Below are positions 1 to 9,444 of a DNA stretch of 38,214 nucleotides, one piece after another (within the stretch, counting starts at the first letter, position 1; every line of letters starts with the position of its first letter). The stretch is from Tranzscheliella williamsii (taxonomy: Eukaryota; Basidiomycota; Ustilaginomycetes; Ustilaginales; Ustilaginaceae), in contig JALBYF010000107.1 of the NCBI GenBank assembly GCA_023212725.1, positions 1-38,214 of the forward strand, written 5' to 3'. The notes beneath the pieces are model-generated. The model was not told where the DNA came from, did no database searches, and worked only from the letters and a program-made list of their open reading frames with translations. The position numbers and the translations under genes are program-made.

Positions 1-64
1 GGCACGTGATAAGAGGTCAATGGTTCGAAACGCGAGTTGGACAGCTTTTCGCTGGGCGTGCGCT

Positions 65-430
65 TTACGGCGTGACACCGCCGAGACCGGTCTTAAGCCC
101 TTGTTTGTCGGCGGTAGCGCCATATTGGTGGCCCTGAAGGAAGATGCCCATGACACGATCGCCTTTGTTCCATTTTGTGACCTTGTCCCCGACTGAAACG
201 ATCTCGCCTGCGCCATCCGAGGCCGGAATGAGTTCATCCTGTTTGACAGGCAGCGAAGACAGGTTCTGGCTGATGATAAGATCTCGGAAGTTGAGCGAGA
301 CGGCATGCACCTTGATGAGAACCTGATGGGACTCTGGCTGCGGCACCGGGCCCTCCTTGAGCTTGAGCGCGGAGAAGCCGTTACGAGCGGCAATCTCGGG
401 AAGAGTATAGAACTTGTGTGTGTTGCTCAT
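65..430 (-). CDS. Zinc-type alcohol dehydrogenase / quinone oxidoreductase, N-terminal part only
   Basis: The 5' part of a medium-chain dehydrogenase/reductase, which would oxidise or reduce small alcohols, aldehydes or quinones with NAD(P). The 121 residues from the ATG at 428-430 form the GroES-like N-terminal domain, with the family stretches VHAVSLNFRDLII, PASDGAGEIVSVG and WNKGDRVMGIF. Frame-matched codons continue upstream to 622 but without family character, so the start is set at 430. After TGLGG the frame meets a stop at 65-67, where relatives continue into the Rossmann domain. Either an intron begins at the GT just after GLGG (GTGTCA, a weak donor) and the rest lies outside the window, or the gene is broken here. 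The other two frames to the window edge do not resemble the missing part. Family call is firm; completeness is unknown. Confidence 0.7.
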   Translation of the reverse strand: MSNTHKFYTLPEIAARNGFSALKLKEGPVPQPESHQVLIKVHAVSLNFRDLIISQNLSSLPVKQDELIPASDGAGEIVSVGDKVTKWNKGDRVMGIFLQGHQYGATADKQGLKTGLGGVTP

Positions 431-1621
431 GATGCTGATGTGGCTGGCCGTGCATCCTCTGGAGTGGCAAGTCCTGAAGCAGGGAGCTTTATATACACGC
501 TTACTGTTGCTGGTGTCGGTGGCCGGCAATGCATTTGTGATTCTACCTTGGTTCCACGGCTTCTTTCTTGCGCGGCTGTTGGGAAGATACGAAGCGGCAT
601 GGGTCATGCGATCAGTAAGCACCGTGCGTAACTACTTCGCCTAATAGTATGCCGCCATGGCCCACTTTTCGTCCAACAGAGTATAACTCCGGCCTCATCG
701 GTTATCTCCCGAGCTACGGGGAATTCGGGATTGCACATATTGGCAAGCCACTAGCACCACCAACGTCCCTATTGTTCCTCCTCTTTCACCCCACTCTCGC
801 CCGCCTCTCCGTTAAGTATATAGCACAGTCGCGGTCCTCTCCTCTAGATGTACATATACACACACACTGTCTCTACACTACAGTTATACGATTACTTGAT
901 CGCGACCAAGTGTGGTGTGAGGATAGCGCGACCCAGAATCGCGCCAAGGACGTAACATCTGGCCGGGCGTCTCGGCTTGCGGCGCAGAAGAGGACGTTTT
1001 ACGATGCATGCCCTCCACTTCTCATCGCCGATTTATAACCTGGTATCGGGGGATCGCTCGGCCCTGGCCGTCATGGCCGAGAATGTTGGCCGAGAATGTT
1101 AGTTTGGCGCCGTTGCGCTTTTGAACAGCCCCGCCTTCATTAGAATCATGTTTGGACCCGTCAGCGCAAAATGAATTCATGAATTGCCTTATCGCGTCAA
1201 TGAGGTACGTTCATCACAAATAGCGCCGAAAAGCGTTGGATGATAGGCATAGATAAGAATACAGCTCTTCTGCCTCGATATGGAAATCGTAGCCGTGGAC
1301 ATCGGTCGCCACGGCCAATACCACAAGCTATGCTGTCATCGATCGTCAAGGAAGTCTAGATCTGCTGTACGTTAGTAGCGAATAGTTCCGAGTAGTTAGC
1401 CTTGTAGCGGTACCTTTAAGCGAGCACTTGCTCTCTGGCCGTGCATCAACAACGGAATCCTTGCTGCCGTCGGGCACCGAATTCGTGTCGCATGAATTCG
1501 TGCCCATCAGACGAAGTTTCCTGTCCTTTGGAAGATCCTTTTCTTGTCTAGCTCATATCAGTTTCGCTGTCCAGCCTGTTTCTGAACCACCATCTTTTTC
1601 CCCCTTTCCCGGTTCTCCAAT
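431..1621. other. Divergent intergenic region, no gene seen
   Basis: About 1.2 kb between two divergently transcribed genes, so it should hold both promoters. It contains a perfect 13-bp tandem duplication (1075-1100), several GAATTC palindromes (near 1171, 1480 and 1494) and a pyrimidine-rich run directly before the ATG at 1622. The open frames here (for example 649-1038) have no protein-like character. Confidence 0.6.
1075..1100. repeat. 13-bp perfect tandem duplication
   Basis: The unit ggccgagaatgtt occurs twice back to back (1075-1087 and 1088-1100) in the divergent promoter region. It could be a duplicated binding site or simple slippage; nothing more can be said from sequence. Confidence 0.8.
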
Positions 1622-3421
1622 ATGGCACCTGCAAATTCGGAGCGTACTCCCCTCTTGTCGGGTCAGCATTCAGCTGCTCACCGTCCCAGCTTTGGCGGCA
1701 GCATTGGCCGGCCTGACCTGACCGCCGAAGAGGAGGATGCCATCGCGCAAGAGTCTGCCTTCAGCGCCCTGCAGAGTGCCGCGCACGGCGTGGACCCCAA
1801 CTCGTCCGCCTTTGCTCCCCCTCCTGATCAGAGCCACTTCTCACTCGTCGGCGCGCCCATCCCGGAGGAGGATGAGGCCGAGCCTTCCCTCCGCCCCGAC
1901 ATCTGGATCATCATGGGCGCCATGTGGATCGGCACCTTCCTTGCCGCGCTCGATGGCACCATCGTCGCGACCATCCTCAACTCGGTCGGTTCGGAGTTCA
2001 AGGTCTCCAAGGAGGTCAACTGGCTTGGTACTAGCTACCTCCTCACCCAGACGGCTTTCCAGCCTCTCTACGGCCGAGCCTCTGACATTTTCGGTCGAAA
2101 GCCTGCCACGCTGTTTGCTTCCTTCATCTTCCTCCTTGGCTCGCTCCTCTGTGGTCTCAGCCAGACTTTCTGGCAGCTCTGTGCTGCTCGCGCCCTTGCC
2201 GGGATCGGCGGCGGGGGTTTGACAAGTTTGGCGAGCATCGTTACGTCGGATCTTGTGAGCCTGAAGGCGCGAGGGACATGGCAGGGACTCGGCAATCTCG
2301 TCTTCGCCACAGGCGCCGCGCTAGGCGGACCCATCGGAGGCTATCTGGCTGATGGTGGACCGGGCTGGCGATGGGCGTTCCTGTTGCAGGTACCCCTGTG
2401 CGCATTGCATTTCGGCGTCGTTTCCTGGAAGATCGACATCCCCGCCGGCCCTGGAAGCATGGTCGAGAAGATTAAGCGCATCGATGCGCTGGGCTCTCTT
2501 TCGTTGGTCACTTCGGTCACGCTCCTTCTTGTAGGCCTCAGCCTGGGAGGCAACGAGCGCGAGTGGTCAGACAAAATCGTTGTCGGATCTCTCATTGCCG
2601 GCCTCATCGCTCTGGCCATCTTCGCCTTTGTCGAGATCTACGTCGCCAAGGAACCGCTGATGCCCATGTCCGTCCTCTTCAACCAAACGCCAGGCTTTGT
2701 CGCTATTGCGTGCTGGTTCATCAGCATGTCTCAGTTCGGCATCCTGTTCAACGTGCCCTCCTACTTTGAGTCCGTGGAGCAAACCAGCTCGTCGTATGCA
2801 GGTCTGCACCTGATTCCCAACGCCATTGTCGCCTCTGCTTGCAGTCTCGGAAGCGGTCTTATGATTGCCCGAACGGGCCGATATCGCCGCATGTTGCTGG
2901 TTGGCGGCTTCTGTGGCTTCCTCGGCCCGCTCATGATGTGCTTCTGGGGACGGGGTACCTCGGAGTTCTTCTACTGGATCACCATGCCATTCGGGGGCGC
3001 AGCTTACGGATCCATCCTTACCATTACGCTCGTGGCCCTTATCGCATCCGTCGATCCCAAAGATATGGCCGCCGCAACCGGTGTCACCTACCTCTTCCGC
3101 GCTACCGGCTCCGTGCTTGGCATTTCGCTCTCCAGCGCTATTCTGCAGAACAGTCTGCAAAAGAACCTGGAAAAAACCGACATCCCGGCCAAGATGATCC
3201 AGGTAATCCGACAGGATGTCAAGGCCCTCAAAGGCCTCAGCAAGCCCATGCGGCTCGCCGCTATCGGCGCTTACCAGCAGTCGATGCACAACGTCTTCAT
3301 TGCGATTGCAGCTGCTGGCTTCTGCGCATTCCTCGCCCTCTTCTTCATCCAGGAGCGCGAGCTGCCGGGCAAAGCGCCCGCGCGCGCCCCTGCGCCTACG
3401 CGCACCGAACGCTCCGACTAG
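1622..3421 (+). CDS. MFS transporter, DHA2-type, probable vacuolar basic amino acid carrier
   Basis: A 599-residue major facilitator, probably a proton antiporter moving basic amino acids into the vacuole, like the fungal Fnx1/Vba proteins. About 90 soluble N-terminal residues precede the first membrane segment (IWIIMGAMWIGTFLAALDG). The family motif LDGTIVATIL follows, then the motif A loop YGRASDIFGRKP and the segment GGPGWRWAFLLQVP. Roughly 14 hydrophobic segments are visible, the DHA2 number. The N-terminus has ERTPLL (residues 7-12), an acidic di-leucine signal of the ExxxLL type that directs fungal proteins to the vacuole through AP-3, which supports a vacuolar site. Intronless. The ATG at 1622 is the first in frame after a pyrimidine-rich leader. 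The superfamily is certain; the substrate is inferred and a drug or other solute is possible. Confidence 0.9.
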   Translation: MAPANSERTPLLSGQHSAAHRPSFGGSIGRPDLTAEEEDAIAQESAFSALQSAAHGVDPNSSAFAPPPDQSHFSLVGAPIPEEDEAEPSLRPDIWIIMGAMWIGTFLAALDGTIVATILNSVGSEFKVSKEVNWLGTSYLLTQTAFQPLYGRASDIFGRKPATLFASFIFLLGSLLCGLSQTFWQLCAARALAGIGGGGLTSLASIVTSDLVSLKARGTWQGLGNLVFATGAALGGPIGGYLADGGPGWRWAFLLQVPLCALHFGVVSWKIDIPAGPGSMVEKIKRIDALGSLSLVTSVTLLLVGLSLGGNEREWSDKIVVGSLIAGLIALAIFAFVEIYVAKEPLMPMSVLFNQTPGFVAIACWFISMSQFGILFNVPSYFESVEQTSSSYAGLHLIPNAIVASACSLGSGLMIARTGRYRRMLLVGGFCGFLGPLMMCFWGRGTSEFFYWITMPFGGAAYGSILTITLVALIASVDPKDMAAATGVTYLFRATGSVLGISLSSAILQNSLQKNLEKTDIPAKMIQVIRQDVKALKGLSKPMRLAAIGAYQQSMHNVFIAIAAAGFCAFLALFFIQERELPGKAPARAPAPTRTERSD

Positions 3422-3899
3422 CAGACGCAGTTTTTTATAGCTGTCGAGAACCTAGCTCCCACATCCTGGTGTCTTCCTCCCGGCCCGCTTTCCACGCCTC
3501 TGGTCTGTCCTTGTCCGTCATTTGGCAGCAGCCATTTGCGGGTTTCGACTCCGGCTTCGACCTACCCGGCGCCACACACTCTTTCTCCATCCTCACTCAT
3601 GTAATCTTTCTATCAAGGGTGCGCGGCGACGCCGTGTGCCCGCTGTTACCCTTTGCTTTGCTCTATTTTGAATCTAGACGTTTTTCCCAACACGTCCGGC
3701 TTGGCTTTGCAACGCCGCCACCGTGGCGGATCGGGGCGCTACTACTCCGACACTGCGCCTGAACTGCACACTCTCATGCTACCCATCTGCGGGGCCCCGC
3801 AGCCGCAGCGTGTGAGGTATGTGCTTTGATTCGGGGTGAGCCACCAGCATCCTTTTGCATAGGGAGGTGCGCTACAAGGCGAGAGGAGGGTGGGGTGGG
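3422..3899. other. Convergent 3' intergenic region, no gene seen
   Basis: Holds the 3' flanks of the MFS gene and the carboxypeptidase, which face each other. An open frame from 2839 runs through it to 3762 but is a shadow of the MFS gene followed by low-complexity sequence. Confidence 0.6.
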
Positions 3900-5585
3900 T
3901 CAAAAGTGGTCGGCAAGGATCTGGCTGATCTGGGGGGCGGCGCGGCGCTGCGGGGCGGGCGGGAGTGCTTCTAGGCCGTTGTCGAAGAAGGAGAAGGGAG
4001 TGTGGCTGGAGAGGCTGTCGACGCGGCCGAGGAGGAATTCGAGGTGGCGGAAGGCGGCGGAGGGTTGGTACTGGGGGACCATGTGACCGGAGAGGTTGAT
4101 TTCGACGAAGGTGAGTTTGCGCTCGGTGTGGGTGCGGCCCATGGTGCCGGCGGCGGCGAGGGTGGCCTGCTGTGCGTCGGTGTGGAAGGGGACGTAGAAG
4201 GGCTCGGTGACGGGCGCCTGGAAGCCCTGCTTGCCGCCCCAGGTCATGTTCTGAATCGAGAGAAGCGTGCCGTTGGCGAGCAGGACCATGTCGAGCAGCC
4301 CGTGCCCGATCACGGTCCGCTCTGCCCGCTCAATCACCCCCGGCAGCACGGTTGTCGAGCTGAACTCGCCCTTCTCCGCCCCGCGATCCAGCCCGGATTT
4401 GGTGTTGAAGACATTGCCGTTCGAGCACTCGGTCCAGTGCACATCCGCCGGCGCGTTGATCGCCTTCTTCACATCGGTCCGGTTAAAGTAGAGCGATGCG
4501 CCCGGCGGAAGGTACGAGCCCGAACCGGGACCGCCAAGCACGTCCCAGAGAATGGGACAGGTGGTGGCCACCTGGTAAATGTCGAAGCACGGATTGACGT
4601 CAAAGATGGCCGTGTAGATGTAGTCGAACACGTCGCACTTTTCCGTGTAGCGGTGCGGGTCCGGGAACGGGCCCTTGGGCGGGAAGGTGAGGTGCTCTTC
4701 AAGGTAGGCGGTGTATCCGCACCGCTCGTCCATCTCCTTGATGGTCGCCTTGACCGTCTCGTTGAACGGGAAGAGGCCGTCCCAGTACTCGACAAAGGCG
4801 GGCGCGGGGACCTGCTCGAGCATCTGGTCCGTGTTGATCGACGGGTCGTAGATCATGACGCCGGTGACGTTGAAGTACTCCTTGTCCTCCTCGTCGAGCA
4901 TCGCGCTGGCAATGTTGGGCACGTACTGGCCCGCGTAGCTCTCGCCGGTGAGGTAGACGGAGCGGTTATGCAGATCAAAAGTGTCGACAAAGTTTTTGAA
5001 GAAGCCTTTGAACTGCTCTGCGAGCTGGGCCTGGGTGGTGATGTTGGGCGTGCCCTGGGAGAAGCCGGTGCCGACGGGCTGTTCTACCCAGACCATGTTG
5101 GTGAGGTTCTGCCAGCTCCAGGGGTTGGGGACGGGCTTGTAGGTGCCGTACTGCCAGAGGATCGGGCCGTTTTCCTGGAGAAAGCCTTCGAGCGACGAGC
5201 AGCCCGGGCCGCCGTTCATCCAGACAGTGATCTCCTTCTCGGCGAGCGGGTTCTTGGAGGGGAAGTACCAGAAGTACAGCTCGCGCGTCTCGTCCGGCGA
5301 CGACGAGATCGGCAGCAGCCCGGCGTACGACTCGCCCGCGTCAAAGTCCACCTCAGGGATCGCGGTGCCGTTGACGTAGAACGGGCGGGTCTTGTTGTTC
5401 AGATGCACGGGCGCTGCGGAGGGCGCTGCGGCGCCCTTGGCCAGCACCCGCGAAGCGTGCGCCGCCGCGCGCTCATGGATGTCGACGTAGTCCGACCCTC
5501 GCTTCCCGACGTGCTCAAGCCCGCGTGCACAGCTCTCATACACCGCCACGCTGGCAAGCAATACGGCGCTCCCAAACAGCTTCAT
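3900..5585 (-). CDS. Secreted serine carboxypeptidase (peptidase family S10)
   Basis: A 561-residue carboxypeptidase that would remove C-terminal residues from peptides in the secretory pathway, vacuole or outside the cell. The N-terminus (MKLFGSAVLLASVAVYESCA) is a signal peptide, followed by a propeptide-like stretch to about residue 65. The oxyanion and substrate segment WMNGGPGCSS is at 122-131 and VWVEQPVGTGFS at 166-176. The S10 triad is present: Ser216 in TGESYAG, Asp432 in GHGLLDMVL and His501 in LSGHMVPQYQP. Many N-glycosylation sequons (NKT, NGT, NLT, NIT, NRS) suit a secreted protein. There is no C-terminal membrane anchor, so it is not a Kex1-type Golgi enzyme. Intronless, convergent with the upstream MFS gene. 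Vacuolar versus extracellular location is not decided by the sequence. Confidence 0.95.
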   Translation of the reverse strand: MKLFGSAVLLASVAVYESCARGLEHVGKRGSDYVDIHERAAAHASRVLAKGAAAPSAAPVHLNNKTRPFYVNGTAIPEVDFDAGESYAGLLPISSSPDETRELYFWYFPSKNPLAEKEITVWMNGGPGCSSLEGFLQENGPILWQYGTYKPVPNPWSWQNLTNMVWVEQPVGTGFSQGTPNITTQAQLAEQFKGFFKNFVDTFDLHNRSVYLTGESYAGQYVPNIASAMLDEEDKEYFNVTGVMIYDPSINTDQMLEQVPAPAFVEYWDGLFPFNETVKATIKEMDERCGYTAYLEEHLTFPPKGPFPDPHRYTEKCDVFDYIYTAIFDVNPCFDIYQVATTCPILWDVLGGPGSGSYLPPGASLYFNRTDVKKAINAPADVHWTECSNGNVFNTKSGLDRGAEKGEFSSTTVLPGVIERAERTVIGHGLLDMVLLANGTLLSIQNMTWGGKQGFQAPVTEPFYVPFHTDAQQATLAAAGTMGRTHTERKLTFVEINLSGHMVPQYQPSAAFRHLEFLLGRVDSLSSHTPFSFFDNGLEALPPAPQRRAAPQISQILADHF

Positions 5586-6525
5586 CCTGGTAACACTGCA
5601 AACACGCGGGCGCGGTGACAGCGTGTTGGTAATGGTAAACGACAGAGCGGTACGGAAGATGACGAGGGGAGGGACAAGGACTACGGCTACGCGGCGGTGC
5701 CATGGTCATTTATACCATTCTCGACTTTGCACTATCCACGCATCTGCGAAGTTCCGCCTCCGCCGGCTGCCCGCTGCGGAGGAAAAACGGAGTGGCGCAG
5801 GCCGTCGGTCGACAGAGCGCCGAGGCGCGCCCAGAACAAGTGGAAGCCGATTTTGGCACGCTAGTCGTTCTGCTCGCCGAAGCGAGCCGGTTGTAAGACT
5901 GCCGAGCGAGGCGACAAGCTTCGTTGAACGCCTTGCGGTGCGACTCACTACCACTCCTTGCATATCGGTCAACAGGCGGAGCTCTGGAGCGCGAGACGTC
6001 ACTTTGCGCCGAGCCTCGTCTCGGTCGCTTTATGCTTTCAGACCCTGCACAGCCTTACCGCCGTCGCCATGCCAGTGGTCGGTCTCCCCTCGCCCTCGCG
6101 CGGTGTGTGCACGGTCGAACCCCAGACCGAGCCCAGACGCAGATCCGTCGGCCCGCGGAAGGACAGACATGCACAGAGGGGCCGCTTGAGGTAGGCCAGC
6201 TGGGGAACTGTCTCAGGGGCTGGGTGGAGTGCCCCAGCCGCCGCGTGTGGATGAAGAGGACAATGGAAATGCCCGTCGGCTTTGCAGGAGCACACGATAA
6301 GCGAACCAAGCGTGAATGCACCGAAAGCATGCAGCGGAGGGCTGACAGCCGCTTATCTCGATCCACTTGTACGCTCGCGAGCACATCCTAAGACCCACAC
6401 TTCGCTTTCTGCGCAACACGACTGTGAGATCGGCAACGAAGAGAACGATTGCAGGAAAATGTCGGTGAGGATAAAGGTATAGTACAAAACGAGCAGAGGC
6501 CATGCGTGGTAGACAGGCAGCACGG
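5586..6525. other. Intergenic region, no gene seen
   Basis: About 0.94 kb between the carboxypeptidase start and the 3' end of the F-box-like gene. Short overlapping open frames exist on both strands (for example 5623-6189 +, 6055-6384 -), but they are rich in Arg, Ser and Cys, lack any family motif and look like GC-rich chance frames. Confidence 0.55.
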
Positions 6526-9444
6526 TCAGGATCGCCCCAGTTCCAGTTCGGAATCCATGGCTCGCTCGAGGTCGAACTGGATGCCGCTGTGATCCGCGTT
6601 GAGCTCCTGCGCAGAGATGCCGGTAGGAGGGCCCTGTGTCTCCTCTTGTCGCTTGACCGCAGCCGCACTGATCGCTTCGAGGTTGGAGACGGTAGGCTTG
6701 AAATGCAGCATGCCGCTCTCCCACTCCCACCAACGCTGCATCTCCTCCAGGTTGTCTTCTACAACCTTGCACTTGGCCGTCTCGATTTTCAGTCGCGGGT
6801 CGTACCGCAGTGCTGGCGGCGCCTTTCGAGCAAAGATCGCTTCGTCGGTGGCATGGAGCGTCGCGTAGACCGAACGCAGCTTGCGCTTTCGAGTCACCAG
6901 CGCGTAGACGCTTGCCTCGTGCATGGCACCGCCCCGATCAGCCGCCGTCGATCCTCCCTTGGCGCTCGTGGCGTGGGATCGACGCCGCGCCTCGCCGTGT
7001 CGCCGACGGCGCTTGCGGCTTTCGAGGTCTTGCGAGGATCCTACCGAGAACGACAATCCGCCGCCCGTCGCCGCTTCTTCCTCGGGAGTAGGGATATCGA
7101 GGATGGCGCAGAGGGTCTCCACCACGCCGACAGGATGGCCTTCGACGTGCGGTTGCCATAGCGACCATCGGAAGTGTCGCAAACTCGGAAGCTGTCCACC
7201 CAGACCTCCTACCGCTCTCGCCTCTGACGGGAAAAGCATACATCCCGAGATGTGCAACGTCCGCAGCGTGGCAAATACGGGCGATGGAATCAAGATGCCA
7301 GGCAAAGGCCACATGCTTTGCGAACGCGACTCATCCATGGCTGCCTCGGACGCCGTCGAGGAGTCATGCATCGCCTGATGATAGGCCAATCTCTGACGAC
7401 GCGTCGTCTTCATCGGCTGCCCGAAAAGGAGAGGAGAGCACCAATACGGCGGGGGTGGTCCTAGAGCAAGACTTTTCAACTTGCCCATACTGCCCATGGG
7501 CCGGCTGCCGCAGACCGAGCGCTCCAACACGCCATCTAGCGACAAGTTGCGAAGCCGTGGAGTCAGCGTCAATACAGTGCGCAAGCTGGCGAGGATGGAA
7601 CCCAAGGTCATTTCAGAGAGAAGTCGATCCTCGTCGTTGAGCTTCTGTTGCTGCTGCTTTTGCAAAGAAGCGAAATCGCTGCCATCATCGAGCCCCTCGT
7701 CCTTTTCGTCGAGCCAACCCTTGCTGAGCGCCGAGTCGAAGCCGAACATCCCTCCCCTGGGCCCGATGATACTGTTGCCGGCACCGGCCCTCTCATTGCC
7801 GGTAGCAAAATTATGCTCACCGCCCCAGAGATCTGCTTGGTCCTCCGGCTTGAGTTGTTCGAGCTCGACAAACTTGGGTAGAGAAAAGGCGGGTTTAGAC
7901 TTGGTAGCGACGGGACGTTCCACATCAGAGTCGGGCTTGAGAACCGTCGAGATATCCATATGCGTCGAGGTGCCCTCCTGGCCCGAGTCGTCGTCACTGC
8001 CATCGGATAGCATGCCGTCATCAGAGTCTGTGTCGGTATCTGAATCGTCCAAGTTGTCAAAGTCGCCATGGCGGCCTTGATTCCAGAGATCGCCTCGTTC
8101 GGGAGGCGCAGCGCCCCCAATGAGAAGATGAGTGGCGCCGGAACGGGCAAAGAGGGTGGGGTGGGTGAAGTGGTTCTTGGTGTGCAGCTCTGGTTGGGGC
8201 CGAAGCGGACGCCAGCTGTGCTGCTGTGATCCACTTTGTTGCTCTGCTTGCCAGACGCGGCGCGCTACAATCCGCGCGCGAGCTCGAGATTTGGCGAGGA
8301 GCCAGATGACCCACCATTCGATCTTCTGATCGCCCAGCATGGCTGGCTCGGACCAGTTCTGGCATTGGTATACAGGCTTCTTGACGCCCATTTCGGCAAA
8401 ACATCGGTCCCGTTCGGCGTCGATCTCGTCCAGGTCAAAGTCTTCCGAGTAGATGGGCTGATCGTCGTCAGTGGTCTTGGGCTGGTTGGACTCGACGCTA
8501 CAAGAAGCGTCTGCCCAGTCTGGAGGATCGTTGTCCGTCCCCGGCCTACGTTCCGTTACATCGCGCGGCAAGAAGGGCGTTCTCAGATCAGTAGTGAGCA
8601 ATGATGATGATGAAGCTGAAGGAGAAGACAGAGGAGCCGAGGGATGGTGGGCGTGCTGTGAGCTCTGCGCTGGCGCTGGCTGAGATCCATGCTTCCTGTC
8701 AGAAGAGGAAGTGGACTGCCTGGAAAGGCGCCGGAGCTCCAAGAAGAAGGCTCGTTTTGCAATGTCCCTAAAGCGCTTGACGAGGTCACGCCCGTCCCAG
8801 AGTCTAAGCACCCATTCGTCGACGCCGATCCAATGCCAGCCGCGGGAGTCGAGGTCACCGGAGCCGGGAGAATCGATATGTATGCCTCGAGGTGCGCGAC
8901 GAGGATCGATGGTGCGGGAGTTGGCCTGGACGTTCTGGGCTGCCCACTGTGCAATGCGCGTCTCGAACGCAGGCGAGAGAAGATTGGAAGGGGCTATGCC
9001 TTGCGACAAACACTGGCGGACATCGGCGAGAGTGGCGAGATCAGAGTGGAGCGCATAGGCGTTCTGAACGCCACCCAGACCGAAATTGTGCGCATTGATG
9101 GGGATGCTCTCGCCCTGGTAGGTGTGACCCACCCAGAGATGCTTGACGAGACGGCCCAAGGCGGGGCGGTTGGTCAGGGTGCGTGCAAAGAGGGTGAGCG
9201 TGATGGGATCGGACAGGCGCGGCCCTTTGTAGAGAATCGAGGCGATGTAGGGGTAGTGATGCGGCGAGAGGAGAAGAAGATTCAGCGTGGTCTGAATGTC
9301 GAGATGAGGCGCCGAGGAACGAGCCTTGAGACGGTTGACATCAAAGCGCGACGGTTCACGGTGGCGGTCGCTCGGAAGCGGAGGAAGCGTGCATGCGAGG
9401 AAGAGGATATGATCCACAATCTCGTCGGGCAGCTGCATCTTCAT
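6526..9444 (-). CDS. Large F-box-like protein of unknown target
   Basis: A 972-residue protein starting at the ATG at 9442-9444; the open frame extends to 9513 only through a GTG codon. The start MKMQLPDEIVDHILFLAC has the Leu-Pro-x-Glu-Ile pattern of an F-box, which would bind Skp1 in an SCF ubiquitin ligase. The next hundred residues (LLLLSPHHYPYIASILYKGP) also follow the pattern of fungal F-box-like proteins. The middle is low complexity: Ser-rich stretches and a very acidic run (SDTDTDSDDGMLSDGSDDD, about 8000-8060). Leucine-rich segments with LRR spacing (TPRLRNLSLDGVL, LRTLHISGC, LPSLRHFRWSL) lie in the last 40 percent and may form the substrate-binding part. A basic run RKRRRRHGEARRR near 7000 could be a nuclear signal. 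Intronless. The F-box call is moderate; substrate unknown. Confidence 0.75.
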   Translation of the reverse strand: MKMQLPDEIVDHILFLACTLPPLPSDRHREPSRFDVNRLKARSSAPHLDIQTTLNLLLLSPHHYPYIASILYKGPRLSDPITLTLFARTLTNRPALGRLVKHLWVGHTYQGESIPINAHNFGLGGVQNAYALHSDLATLADVRQCLSQGIAPSNLLSPAFETRIAQWAAQNVQANSRTIDPRRAPRGIHIDSPGSGDLDSRGWHWIGVDEWVLRLWDGRDLVKRFRDIAKRAFFLELRRLSRQSTSSSDRKHGSQPAPAQSSQHAHHPSAPLSSPSASSSSLLTTDLRTPFLPRDVTERRPGTDNDPPDWADASCSVESNQPKTTDDDQPIYSEDFDLDEIDAERDRCFAEMGVKKPVYQCQNWSEPAMLGDQKIEWWVIWLLAKSRARARIVARRVWQAEQQSGSQQHSWRPLRPQPELHTKNHFTHPTLFARSGATHLLIGGAAPPERGDLWNQGRHGDFDNLDDSDTDTDSDDGMLSDGSDDDSGQEGTSTHMDISTVLKPDSDVERPVATKSKPAFSLPKFVELEQLKPEDQADLWGGEHNFATGNERAGAGNSIIGPRGGMFGFDSALSKGWLDEKDEGLDDGSDFASLQKQQQQKLNDEDRLLSEMTLGSILASLRTVLTLTPRLRNLSLDGVLERSVCGSRPMGSMGKLKSLALGPPPPYWCSPLLFGQPMKTTRRQRLAYHQAMHDSSTASEAAMDESRSQSMWPLPGILIPSPVFATLRTLHISGCMLFPSEARAVGGLGGQLPSLRHFRWSLWQPHVEGHPVGVVETLCAILDIPTPEEEAATGGGLSFSVGSSQDLESRKRRRRHGEARRRSHATSAKGGSTAADRGGAMHEASVYALVTRKRKLRSVYATLHATDEAIFARKAPPALRYDPRLKIETAKCKVVEDNLEEMQRWWEWESGMLHFKPTVSNLEAISAAAVKRQEETQGPPTGISAQELNADHSGIQFDLERAMDSELELGRS

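Noticed and set aside
4002..5618. 538-codon open frame on the plus strand antisense to the carboxypeptidase
   Set aside because: Mirror frame produced by GC-rich codon use; Arg/Val/Gly-rich with no family motif, while the minus strand encodes a complete S10 enzyme with its triad.
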